Source of the DNA: Treponema sp.
Lineage (GTDB): Bacteria; Spirochaetota; Spirochaetia; Treponematales; Treponemataceae
Direction of reading: 5' to 3'
Assembly (NCBI GenBank): GCA_004554075.1
Contig: SFOB01000053.1
Span: forward strand, 1-16,886
Length of the DNA: 16,886 bases
In this document: positions 7,107 to 14,022 of the stretch, piece after piece
How the letters are laid out: the number at the start of each line of letters is the position of its first letter
How positions within the stretch are numbered: position 1 is the first letter of the stretch
The notes under the pieces: generated by a model
Database searches by the model: none
The model's input: the letters and a program-made list of their open reading frames with translations, nothing else
What the model was told of the DNA's origin: nothing
Program-made: the position numbers and the translations under genes

Positions 7107-8750
7107 CTAAGAATCAGCCTGCATAACCTTGAATGGGTCTTCTGTGCGGTACATTTCACGCAGCTTAGGCTTTTCGATTTTGCCGGTTGGGTTACGAGGA
7201 ACCGGCGCAAAAATAATCTTGCGAGGTCTCTTGTACTTTGGAAGCTCCATACAGAAATTGTTTACGTCTTCTTCTGTACAAGTATAGCCCTGCTTTACTT
7301 CGATGATTGCAGCAGCAATTTCTCCAAGACGCTTATCAGCAAGACCAATAACGGCAACGTCTTTAACTGCTTCCATTTTGTGGAGGAAGTCTTCAATCTG
7401 AACTGGGTAAAGGTTTTCACCACCTGTAATGATAACGTCCTTCTTGCGATCTACCAGGTAGATAAAGCCGTCCGGGTCCATCATTGCCATATCTCCTGTA
7501 TAAAGCCAGCCTTCGTCGTCCATAACTTCTGCAGTAGCCTCTGGATTCTTGTAGTAGCAAACCATAACGCCAGGTCCGAACACGGCAAGTTCACCTACAT
7601 CACCCTGTTTAACTTCCTTGCGGTGCTCGTCCACAATCTTAACCTTCCAGCCATAACCCGGAATACCAATTGCACCAATTTTGTGATCGTTTCCAACACC
7701 AAGGTGAACACAACCAGGTCCAATAGATTCTGAAAGTCCGTAGTTTGTGTCGTAGTCGTGGTGTGGGAAATATTTTTTCCAGTCTTCAATCAGCTTCTTT
7801 GGAACAGGCTGAGCACCAATGTGCATAAGACGCCACTGGTTCAGGTGAAAGTCAGAAATCTTAAGGTCACCGCGGTCGAGACTGTCGAGGATATCCTGAG
7901 CCCAAGGAACAAGCAGCCATACAATAGTACAAAGTTCATCAGAAACAGCCTTGAGAATTACATCCGGCTTTGTTCCACGAAGAAGTACTGCCTTGCTTCC
8001 AGAAATCAAAGAACCAAACCAGTGCATTTTTGCACCAGTGTGGTAGAGAGGCGGAATACAGAGGAATACATCATCCTTTGTCTGGCCGTGGTGCTTCTGC
8101 TCTACTGCAGCAGAGTGCATGAGGGCACGGTGCTTGTGAAGGATAGCCTTAGGAAATCCTGTTGTTCCCGAACTGAAGTAGATTGCAGCTTCATCATCAT
8201 CTGTAAGTTCAATGTCCAGATTTTCTGAAGAATAGTTCATTACAGAAGAAATATAGTTTTCTGAGAAAGTTGGAGTAAGACCTTCGCCAACATAAATGAG
8301 AAGGCGGCGGTTCATGATTTTTTCAGAGATTGTTTCAAGACGACCAATGAACTCAGGACCAAAGAAAAGTACAGAAATATCAGCAAGGTTGAGACAGTAG
8401 TCAATTTCATCAGATGCATAACGGAAGTTAAGAGGAACAGCAAGGGCACCTGTTTTCAAAATACCAAAGTAAATAGGAAGCCATTCAAGGCAGTTCATAA
8501 GAAGAATACCAACCTTGTCGCCTTTGCGAACACCACGTTCGAGCAGGTAGTGAGCACAGCGGTTTGCCTTTTCATTAAAAATACGCCAGCTGATTTCGCG
8601 GCGGTAAGGCAAGTTTGGCTCAGGCTGTGTAAGGTCGAATTCCTTCCAGGTCATTCGACGGGTATCTTTTACTTCAGGGTTTAATTCTACAAGAGCGCAG
8701 TCATTAGCATATTTTTCTGCGTTGCTTTCAAGATATTTGGTGATAGGCAT
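7107..8750 (-). CDS. AMP-forming acyl-CoA synthetase (AMP-binding family)
   Basis: Predicted ligase of 547 residues that activates a carboxylic acid with ATP to the acyl-adenylate and then to acyl-CoA. Adenylate-forming motifs are complete: SSGTTGFPKA at 193-202, NYGLSES, LYTGDM, DRKKDVIITGGENLYPVQIE, and NPTGKIEKPKL with the catalytic Lys524. A fatty acyl-CoA synthetase is the nearest general type; aromatic acids such as arylacetates are an alternative given iorAB nearby. The substrate cannot be read from sequence. An oddity is an extra stretch at about 40-53 flanked by two similar strings, MTWKEFD (33-39) and ISWRIFNE (53-60), where most relatives have one. AGAGGA lies about seven bases before the ATG. 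It is a single-gene unit: a terminator follows at 7058-7085, and the 5' leader holds a degenerate repeat. Confidence 0.92.
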   Translation of the reverse strand: MPITKYLESNAEKYANDCALVELNPEVKDTRRMTWKEFDLTQPEPNLPYRREISWRIFNEKANRCAHYLLERGVRKGDKVGILLMNCLEWLPIYFGILKTGALAVPLNFRYASDEIDYCLNLADISVLFFGPEFIGRLETISEKIMNRRLLIYVGEGLTPTFSENYISSVMNYSSENLDIELTDDDEAAIYFSSGTTGFPKAILHKHRALMHSAAVEQKHHGQTKDDVFLCIPPLYHTGAKMHWFGSLISGSKAVLLRGTKPDVILKAVSDELCTIVWLLVPWAQDILDSLDRGDLKISDFHLNQWRLMHIGAQPVPKKLIEDWKKYFPHHDYDTNYGLSESIGPGCVHLGVGNDHKIGAIGIPGYGWKVKIVDEHRKEVKQGDVGELAVFGPGVMVCYYKNPEATAEVMDDEGWLYTGDMAMMDPDGFIYLVDRKKDVIITGGENLYPVQIEDFLHKMEAVKDVAVIGLADKRLGEIAAAIIEVKQGYTCTEEDVNNFCMELPKYKRPRKIIFAPVPRNPTGKIEKPKLREMYRTEDPFKVMQADS

Positions 8751-8760
8751 CTTTTTTCCT

Positions 8761-8792
8761 CTCGAGATCCCCGGGTCTAGCTCAGGGAAGAC
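8761..8792. repeat. Degenerate GC-rich intergenic repeat
   Basis: CGAGATCCCCGGGTC followed by tagctcagggaagac stands out in an otherwise AT-rich gap. It resembles a decayed copy of the common bacterial repeat GATCCCCGGGTC-AAG-CCCGGGGATGAC, with the second half mutated. It lies in the leader of the acyl-CoA synthetase gene, abutting its ribosome site. The rest of the gap 8793-8929 holds AT-rich DNA with possible minus-strand -10 boxes (ATTATA at 8799-8804 and 8814-8819) and the rubredoxin promoter. Confidence 0.45.
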
Positions 8793-8865
8793 ATTTTAAT
8801 TATATTAAAGAAAATTATAATAGATAAAGAAGAAAAATAAAAGTGAAAATCCATCCTATTTTTTC

Positions 8866-8893
8866 TTTACTTTTCAAAATACCGTGTTATAAT
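8866..8893 (+). promoter_or_regulatory. Probable rubredoxin promoter
   Basis: TTTACT (8866-8871), a 16-base spacer and TATAAT (8888-8893). A second TATAAT at 8898-8903 has no matching -35. The first gives a leader of about 30 bases. Confidence 0.55.
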
Positions 8894-8929
8894 AAAATAT
8901 AATAAATATGTTTTGAGAGGTGACCTGAT

Positions 8930-9088
8930 ATGGAACGAATGCAATGTGATAACTGCGGACACGTATATGACAAAGATGAAGGCGATCCAAAAAACAATGT
9001 AGCACCAGGAACAGCATGGGCTGATGTACCAGCTGATTACAAGTGTCCAGAATGTGGTGCTGGAAAGGATAAGTTCATCATAGAATAG
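8930..9088 (+). CDS. Rubredoxin
   Basis: Small cytoplasmic iron electron carrier of 52 residues, too short for most automatic gene lists. Two iron-binding motifs are complete: CDNCG at 6-10 and CPECG at 39-43. The family pattern between them is kept: VYD, EGDP, APGTAW, VPADYKCPECGAGKDKF. Trp replaces the usual Phe in the PGT-x segment. AGGTGA precedes the ATG by six bases. It has its own promoter and a strong terminator, so it is expressed alone. No oxidase, rubrerythrin or desulfoferrodoxin partner is adjacent. Its role is probably electron transfer in oxygen or peroxide detoxification, inferred from the family in anaerobes. Confidence 0.95.
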   Translation: MERMQCDNCGHVYDKDEGDPKNNVAPGTAWADVPADYKCPECGAGKDKFIIE

Positions 9089-9122
9089 AAATAAATCTTT
9101 TTGATTTATATAAATTAGGGGG

Positions 9123-9155
9123 AAAGAGCGTTCCGAAAGGAGCGCTCTTTTTTTT
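9123..9155 (+). terminator. Intrinsic terminator after rubredoxin
   Basis: A hairpin AAAGAGCG-TTCC, GAAA tetraloop, GGAG-CGCTCTTT, followed by an eight-base T run ending at 9155. The stem is long and closed by a GNRA loop. It starts about 35 bases after the stop. Confidence 0.93.
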
Positions 9156-9157
9156 GC

Positions 9158-9182
9158 GGCCCCTGAGCGGAGTCGAAGGGCC
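9158..9182. repeat. Short palindromic intergenic repeat
   Basis: GGCCC, inner CTGAGCGGAGTCGAA, GGGCC. The core CCTGAGCGGAGTCGAAGG is a known type of interspersed palindrome found in many bacterial genomes. It lies between the rubredoxin terminator and the stop codon of the DUF456 gene, two bases from the latter. Confidence 0.55.
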
Positions 9183-9184
9183 AC

Positions 9185-9682
9185 CTATATAGACCGCATA
9201 AAGCTGATTACAAAAACCCAGATAAAGCCAAGTACGGTAATCATTTTAAGACCGGTTCCAAGCAGAAAGCCCATAAATGCACCAAAGGCAGCTTTAAGAA
9301 CGCCCTCGTTACGGCCCTCTTTATTAATCAGCTCTCCTACCAGGGCTCCCAGAAAAGGTCCGAGAATAATTCCCCAGGGACCGGTAAAAAAACCGATAAT
9401 CAGGCCGATTGTTGCACCTGTAGTTGCATATTTACTGCCGCCAAATTTCTTAGTCATCGTAACCGGAAAAATATTATCAGCTATAGAAACAAGAACCGCT
9501 ATGACACCGGTAATAATCAGGCACAAAATAGAAATATCATTATAAATAGAAAAGTGAGCTGCAAGAAGTCCGGCCCAAGCTAGAGGAGCGCCAGGTAAAA
9601 TCGGCACAAAGGTTCCCAAGAAACCTGCAAGCAGCAAAATGCCTGCCACAATACACAAAATCACGCTTATTCCACTAGTCAT
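9185..9682 (-). CDS. DUF456 family membrane protein
   Basis: Small integral membrane protein of 165 residues with about five hydrophobic segments and almost no soluble part. It carries DUF456 signatures: an N-terminal segment ending FVPILPGAPLAWAGLL, then KKFGGSKYATTGATIGLIIG and GPFLGALVGEL, where glycine spacing suggests tightly packed helices. The biochemical function of the family is not established. Its ATG overlaps the stop of the HD-GYP gene by four bases (ATGA), and a GGGAGG site lies nine bases upstream, so the two are co-transcribed and coupled. Coupling with a signalling protein may mean it acts on the same process, but this is inference. Confidence 0.88.
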   Translation of the reverse strand: MTSGISVILCIVAGILLLAGFLGTFVPILPGAPLAWAGLLAAHFSIYNDISILCLIITGVIAVLVSIADNIFPVTMTKKFGGSKYATTGATIGLIIGFFTGPWGIILGPFLGALVGELINKEGRNEGVLKAAFGAFMGFLLGTGLKMITVLGFIWVFVISFMRSI

Positions 9683-11151
9683 TTAGATTTTCCTCCCTTT
9701 GTCTTTTTTGTTTCACTCTTTATACCACTACCCGGATTCCATTTTTCAAGCTCAGGATGATATTTTCTCCATCTTGCAAGTTCATCATCGAACATTGCGC
9801 CTTCAAAAGTTTTAATGTCGCGGTCTATCGTACTAATTTCATTCTTTAAGCTGACAACAGCATCTGCAATACAAGGCTCAAATAGTTTGCCCTTTTCTGC
9901 TTCAAATACCTTTATTGCTTCTTCTATAGACACAGGATCTTTATATAATCTCGGGCTGATCATACCGTCAAGCACATCGGCTGCACCCATAATACGGGCA
10001 CAAAGAGGAATTGCATCACCGGAAATTCCATAAGGATATCCGCTTCCATCCCATCTTTCATGATGATAAAGAGCCATTTCTTTTGCCATGACATTAAAGC
10101 TTCCGTCATCAATTGGCGGCATACCTTCCAGAAGCTTTCTTCCCTCCATAGGGTGGGTTTTCATTATTTCATATTCTTCTTTTGTATACTTTCCAAGTTT
10201 GTTTACAATATTTTGCGGAACCCGGATTTTACCCGCATCATGCAAAAGGGCTGCCAGCATCATCTGTTGTATCTTTTCATCAGTAAGTTCTTCTGTATAA
10301 TGTCCTGCTTTACGCAGTTTTTTACAAATTTCCTCAACATATTTTCCAGTATGATAATTATGAGTTACACCAAACAAATCAAAAGAACCAAAGCTGGTAA
10401 CAAAAAACTGAACAATCTTATGCTGGTTTTCGCTGAGAAGTTCATTGCGGGAATTCAATTCTGCATTAAGTTTTTCTATATATTCATTCTTTTCCTGCAA
10501 CTCTTTATTGGTATTAAACTGTTCAAGAGTCTTTTCATTAAGCCTTCTGTAAGCTCCATCTTTATCAGAATTAAGGGACATAAGTCGGCGGAAGGTTTTG
10601 TAAGTTCTTTTAGAAAGGAAGTCAGTTACAACAAATACAAATATAAATTCAACAATTACACCAGAAACATTTTCCAGAAACCATCGTGCTGGTGTTTTAA
10701 TTCCAGTAAGAACAAGGGTAACACCCGAAGAGCGCAGCCAGTAGGCTATAACAGTAAGAACAAAACTTTCTATTGTAATAATCCGCGTAAGCCTGCGGTT
10801 ATAATAAAGACAGCTTATAAAAGGAGCAAAGGCCCAGGAAATAGTAAGAACAATTACCCCCTTCATTCCAAGTAAAAAAACAAAGCCAGAAATTGCAAAA
10901 AGCCCCAGATACATGGAAACATACTGAACCTTTTTACGGGAGCTTCTGTTCATAAAAAAGCAGATGAGTGACATAGCAAGGGTATAGGCAAAAATAATAA
11001 GGGCATAAGCAGTAGGAACATACCATACTCCGACATAGGTAAGAATCACAAAAAAGACAGGAACTGCAATTGCGCAAAAAAGAATAGTGTCTATTCTTTT
11101 ATTGATATTAACGATGTTTTCTGTAAAAAAAGAGTCGTTAGTTACTGGCAT
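9679..11151 (-). CDS. Membrane-anchored HD-GYP domain protein, probable c-di-GMP phosphodiesterase
   Basis: Predicted inner-membrane sensor-effector of 490 residues. Residues about 22-180 hold some six membrane segments with no large outside domain. A coiled coil follows (about 183-245). The HD-GYP domain spans about 260-455, with HDAGK at 304-308, THPMEGRKLL (His333), HHERWDGSGYP at 363-373 and ADVLD near 391-395. HD-GYP proteins hydrolyse cyclic di-GMP. However, the first metal-ligand stretch, usually ETGxH, reads HTGKY at 267-271, so activity may differ. CAGGAG precedes the ATG by five bases. It is the first gene of a two-gene unit with the DUF456 protein and is divergent from hisG. The C-terminus is lysine-rich. 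The domain call is firm; the activity is moderately sure. Confidence 0.9.
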   Translation of the reverse strand: MPVTNDSFFTENIVNINKRIDTILFCAIAVPVFFVILTYVGVWYVPTAYALIIFAYTLAMSLICFFMNRSSRKKVQYVSMYLGLFAISGFVFLLGMKGVIVLTISWAFAPFISCLYYNRRLTRIITIESFVLTVIAYWLRSSGVTLVLTGIKTPARWFLENVSGVIVEFIFVFVVTDFLSKRTYKTFRRLMSLNSDKDGAYRRLNEKTLEQFNTNKELQEKNEYIEKLNAELNSRNELLSENQHKIVQFFVTSFGSFDLFGVTHNYHTGKYVEEICKKLRKAGHYTEELTDEKIQQMMLAALLHDAGKIRVPQNIVNKLGKYTKEEYEIMKTHPMEGRKLLEGMPPIDDGSFNVMAKEMALYHHERWDGSGYPYGISGDAIPLCARIMGAADVLDGMISPRLYKDPVSIEEAIKVFEAEKGKLFEPCIADAVVSLKNEISTIDRDIKTFEGAMFDDELARWRKYHPELEKWNPGSGIKSETKKTKGGKSK

Positions 11152-11167
11152 AAATTCTCCTGTTTAA

Positions 11168-11226
11168 AGTATAACATGGCAAATTTGATTTCGCAAATTA
11201 TATGAGCCCTATAACAATCCAGTGAA
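11168..11226 (-). promoter_or_regulatory. Two candidate promoters of the HD-GYP gene
   Basis: Proximal: TTGCGA (11196-11191), 17 bases, TATACT (11173-11168). Distal: TTCACT (11226-11221), 18 bases, TATAAT (11202-11197). Both point toward the HD-GYP gene; the proximal one would leave a leader of only about a dozen bases. Confidence 0.5.
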
Positions 11227-11234
11227 ATAATCCA

Positions 11235-11263
11235 TTGAATTAACCCAAATACTTCTATATACT
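11235..11263 (+). promoter_or_regulatory. Sigma-70 type promoter of the hisG operon
   Basis: TTGAAT (11235-11240), a 17-base spacer and TATACT (11258-11263). Expected start near 11270 and a leader of about 65 bases. The leader contains a tandem direct repeat AAAATTATC at about 11294-11311. No His-rich leader peptide or T-box was recognised. Confidence 0.75.
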
Positions 11264-11323
11264 TAAACAATACTAAAAAAAAGTGGTGATGCTAAAATTA
11301 TCAAAATTATCAGCAGATCACAC

Positions 11324-11328
11324 AGGAG
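11324..11328 (+). promoter_or_regulatory. Ribosome binding site that sets the hisG start
   Basis: AGGAG is seven bases before the ATG at 11336 but only one base before the ATG at 11330, so the shorter form is favoured. Confidence 0.65.
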
Positions 11329-11335
11329 AATGGAA

Positions 11336-12208
11336 ATGGACAAACTTAAAATTTTACTTGCCAAGGGCAGAATCTACGAGTCAGTTTATGAACTTTTAAG
11401 CGACGTAGGTATCTCAATCCATCTTCCAGACCGAACTTACTTTCCGACAACAAATCAGAAGGATCTTGCCTTCCAGGTTGTAAAACCACAGATTACAAGC
11501 CTTCTTCTTGCAAATAATAAGGCTGATGTAGGATTTTCTGGCAAAGACTGGGTTTATGAAAATCAGGTAGAAAATGATGTTGTAGAAATTATGGACCTCG
11601 GTTTTGACCCGGTTCGCATTGTAGCTGCAATTCCAGAAGCACGTGATTTTGACAAGCTTTTGAAGGCACCTGTTACAATTGCCACAGAATATCAGACTTT
11701 GAGCCGCAAGTGGGTTGAAGAAAAGAAGATTGACGGAACAATTTTCCGTACCTGGGGAACTTCAGAAGGATTTGTTCAGGACAACGAAGATTCCATCGCC
11801 CAGATTTTGATTGATAACACTTCTACAGGTTCTTCCCTCAAGGCAAACCGCCTCAAGATTGTAGACACTCTTATGGAATCTTCTACAAGAATGTATGCAA
11901 GCAAGGCCGCTATGGAAGATCCAGAGAAAAAGCAGAAAATCATGGAGCTCAAAATGCTCTTTGAAACTGTTTTGAATGCCCGCAGCCGTGTAATGCTTGA
12001 AATGAACTGCGCAGAAGACAAGTTCGACACCCTCATCAAGGGAATCCCAAGCATGAAGAGCCCCACTGTTTCGCCACTTTTCGGCGGAAACGGCTATGCA
12101 ATCAAAATCGCTGTTAAAAAATCTGAAGTACCTACCCTCTTGCCAAAACTCCAGAGCCTTGGTGCTACAGACATCGTAGAATATGAATTACGTAAAGTAA
12201 TGTTGTAG
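11336..12208 (+). CDS. hisG: ATP phosphoribosyltransferase, long form
   Basis: First enzyme of histidine synthesis: condenses ATP with PRPP. The 290 residues fit the long (HisG-L) form, which has its own C-terminal regulatory domain and does not need HisZ. Visible sites: LLAKGRIYE at 7-15, ADVGFSGKDWV at 63-73, ATEYQTLSRKWV at 116-127, and the PRPP loop DNTSTGSSLKANRL at 160-173. The C-terminal region (about 215-290) has SPTVSPL...GNGYAIKIAV and LGATDIVEYELRKV, typical of the feedback domain that binds histidine. So both genetic (promoter at 11235) and allosteric control are expected. It is followed after nine bases by hisB, whose ribosome site overlaps the hisG stop. The start at 11336 is chosen on ribosome-site spacing; 11330 adds two residues. 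Confidence 0.95.
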   Translation: MDKLKILLAKGRIYESVYELLSDVGISIHLPDRTYFPTTNQKDLAFQVVKPQITSLLLANNKADVGFSGKDWVYENQVENDVVEIMDLGFDPVRIVAAIPEARDFDKLLKAPVTIATEYQTLSRKWVEEKKIDGTIFRTWGTSEGFVQDNEDSIAQILIDNTSTGSSLKANRLKIVDTLMESSTRMYASKAAMEDPEKKQKIMELKMLFETVLNARSRVMLEMNCAEDKFDTLIKGIPSMKSPTVSPLFGGNGYAIKIAVKKSEVPTLLPKLQSLGATDIVEYELRKVML

Positions 12209-12217
12209 GAGGAATAC

Positions 12218-12832
12218 ATGAGAACTGCTACAGTTAAACGCGAAACCGGTGAAACACAGATTGAACTTACACTGAACCTCGACGGAACAGGTAAATATGA
12301 TGTGGAAAATCCTATCGGCTTTTTCGACCACATGCTCCGCAGCTTCTGTAAGCACGGACTTTTTGACCTCTCCGGAAAAATCGCCGGCGACCTCAACGTA
12401 GACCAGCACCACACAATAGAAGATACCGGAATCGTTCTCGGCGAATGCTTCAAGCGCGCTCTGGGTGACTGTGCCGGCATATACCGCTCAGGATTCTTTA
12501 TTTACCCTATGGACGAAACCCTCGCCCAGGCAGCCGTAGACTTTGGCGGCCGTCCTTTCCTCGTATGCAACTCACAGCTTTCAGGAATGCCTCTTGTAAG
12601 CGTTCAGAACGGAAAAGAAGGTTCTTTCCAGACAGACTGCTTTGAAGACTTCTGGCAGGGCTTTGCTAACGCCGCTCTCTGCAACCTGCACATCGACGTT
12701 ATCCGTGGCCGCAGCGACCACCACAAAATTGAAGCAAGCTTTAAGGCTGTAAGCCGCGCCCTCCGCAGCGCCACAGAAATTGACCAGCGCCGCGGCGGCA
12801 CTGTTCCAAGCACAAAGGGCGTTATCGTCTGA
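12218..12832 (+). CDS. hisB: Imidazoleglycerol-phosphate dehydratase
   Basis: Dehydrates imidazoleglycerol phosphate to imidazoleacetol phosphate in histidine synthesis. The 204 residues match monofunctional HisB (about 195-205), with no fused phosphatase. Mn-binding motifs are intact: FDHML at 36-40, DQHHTIEDTG at 62-71 and DHHKIEA at 167-173, plus the C-terminal RRGGTVPSTKG that closes the active site. GGAGG lies six bases before the ATG and overlaps the hisG stop. The stop TGA in turn overlaps the ribosome site of the next gene, so translation is probably linked along the operon. Confidence 0.97.
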   Translation: MRTATVKRETGETQIELTLNLDGTGKYDVENPIGFFDHMLRSFCKHGLFDLSGKIAGDLNVDQHHTIEDTGIVLGECFKRALGDCAGIYRSGFFIYPMDETLAQAAVDFGGRPFLVCNSQLSGMPLVSVQNGKEGSFQTDCFEDFWQGFANAALCNLHIDVIRGRSDHHKIEASFKAVSRALRSATEIDQRRGGTVPSTKGVIV

Positions 12833-12842
12833 GGAGGTCCTC

Positions 12843-13502
12843 ATGAAACTCGTTGTATTCGGTGATTCAATCCTCAAAGGCGTAATAACAATTCCGAATT
12901 CCGGAAAATTGTTTGATACTACAGAAAACGACTCTCTCTCCCTTGCCCAGAAAGAGCTTGGCTTTGAACTGGATAACCGTTCTATCTACGGTAACATCAC
13001 AAGCAAGGGCCTTATAAAGCTTCAGAAGTTTTTTGAAAAAGGCGGCGAGTCAGATTTCTGCATCATCGAGTTTGGTTCCAACGACTGCGACTACGACTGG
13101 GGAACTCTGGTACAGAAAGTTCCTCTTGCAGAATATCTGGAAAACCTTGCTGCCATGGTAAAGCTCTGCCGCGAACATAAGGTTACCCCTCTTATGATGG
13201 GCCTCATTCCTTATGTATGCGACGACTGGTACCAGACAATCATAAAAGACCAGAACGAAGCAGCAATCCTTGATTTTCTCGGCGGCAACTCAGAAACTCT
13301 CGGCAAAAATCAGCTCATTTACAAAAATGCCCAGGCAGACTTTGTTCAGAAAAACAAGGTTCAGTTCTTAGACCCTTGGACTATTTTCGAAGGCCATAAA
13401 GAACTTATGTGCTACGATGGCATTCATCCAAACGAAAAAGGTTATGAACTTCTTTCCAAAGCCTGGATTAAGTTCTTATCAGAAGTAAAAAAGGAATTTT
13501 AA
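12843..13502 (+). CDS. SGNH/GDSL-family hydrolase
   Basis: Predicted esterase or lipase-like hydrolase of 219 residues with no signal peptide, so probably cytoplasmic. SGNH blocks are visible: FGDS with nucleophile Ser9, FGSND at 77-81 with the oxyanion Asn80, and DGIHPNEKGY at 192-201 with the catalytic Asp192 and His195. The second block (Gly) may be Gly50 or Gly56. The substrate is unknown; relatives remove acyl or acetyl groups from lipids, sugars or peptides. The start at 12843 follows GAGGAGG by five bases and excludes a 21-residue longer form that would begin inside hisB. Its stop shares one base with the rnhA start. It has no known place in histidine synthesis; co-transcription is the only link seen. 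Confidence 0.9.
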   Translation: MKLVVFGDSILKGVITIPNSGKLFDTTENDSLSLAQKELGFELDNRSIYGNITSKGLIKLQKFFEKGGESDFCIIEFGSNDCDYDWGTLVQKVPLAEYLENLAAMVKLCREHKVTPLMMGLIPYVCDDWYQTIIKDQNEAAILDFLGGNSETLGKNQLIYKNAQADFVQKNKVQFLDPWTIFEGHKELMCYDGIHPNEKGYELLSKAWIKFLSEVKKEF

Positions 13503-13951
13503 TGAAAGAAATCACTATATACACAGATGGCGGCTGCCACGGAAATCCTGGTCCTGGAGGCTGGGCTATTGTTGTAATTGCAGACGGAGTTGCAAAACAG
13601 CTTTCCGGCGGCGAAAAAATGACAACAAACAACCGCATGGAACTCATGGCCGCTATCACCGCTCTTACTGTAGTTCATAACACCCCGGATTTTGCAGGCA
13701 GCCACGTAACCGTAAACATCGACAGTCAGTATGTAAAAAACGGAATAACCAGCTGGATAAAAAGCTGGAAGGCTAAGGGATGGCGTACTGCAGACAAAAA
13801 ACCTGTAAAAAACCAGGACCTCTGGGTTCAGCTGGACAGCCTTAACGCCGGCCTCAACGTTACCTGGAACTGGGTAAAGGGCCATGCCGGAGTTGAATAC
13901 AATGAACTTTGCGACCAGCTCTGCCAGACAGAAATCGCAAAATTTGAATAA
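13502..13951 (+). CDS. rnhA: Ribonuclease HI
   Basis: Cleaves the RNA strand of RNA-DNA hybrids during replication and repair. The 149 residues match type 1 RNase H. The catalytic set is complete: Asp9 in YTDGGCHGNPGPGG, Glu47 in NNRMEL, Asp74 in IDSQYV, and Asp138 in NELCDQL, with His128 in WVKGHAG. The basic handle region (ITSWIKSWKAKGW) is present. The ATG overlaps the stop of the SGNH hydrolase (TAATG), so it is the fourth gene of the hisG unit. The nearest ribosome site is weak (AAGGAATT, about four bases away), which suggests coupling to the upstream gene. Confidence 0.96.
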   Translation: MKEITIYTDGGCHGNPGPGGWAIVVIADGVAKQLSGGEKMTTNNRMELMAAITALTVVHNTPDFAGSHVTVNIDSQYVKNGITSWIKSWKAKGWRTADKKPVKNQDLWVQLDSLNAGLNVTWNWVKGHAGVEYNELCDQLCQTEIAKFE

Positions 13952-14022
13952 TTTTTCATAAATTTTCAAAAAAGTCTCAAAAACACTTCCTAAAATCGTA
14001 ACTCTCTCACCATTTATATAGT

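Noticed and set aside
10060..10875. 271-codon plus-strand open frame opposite the HD-GYP gene
   Set aside because: It is antisense to a well-supported gene, has low-complexity F/I/K-rich composition and no recognisable domain.
11270..11335. T-box or histidine attenuator in the hisG leader
   Set aside because: The leader is only about 65 bases, with no His-codon run, no specifier stem and no terminator hairpin; only a short direct repeat is seen.
12780..12842. SGNH hydrolase starting inside hisB
   Set aside because: No ribosome site there, and the ATG at 12843 has GAGGAGG and places the GDS block at the normal position near the N-terminus.
13952..14022. Terminator or promoter between rnhA and the lipoprotein trio
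   Set aside because: No stem-loop with a T run and no -35/-10 pair at proper spacing could be found, so the trio may be read from the hisG promoter or from an unrecognised one.
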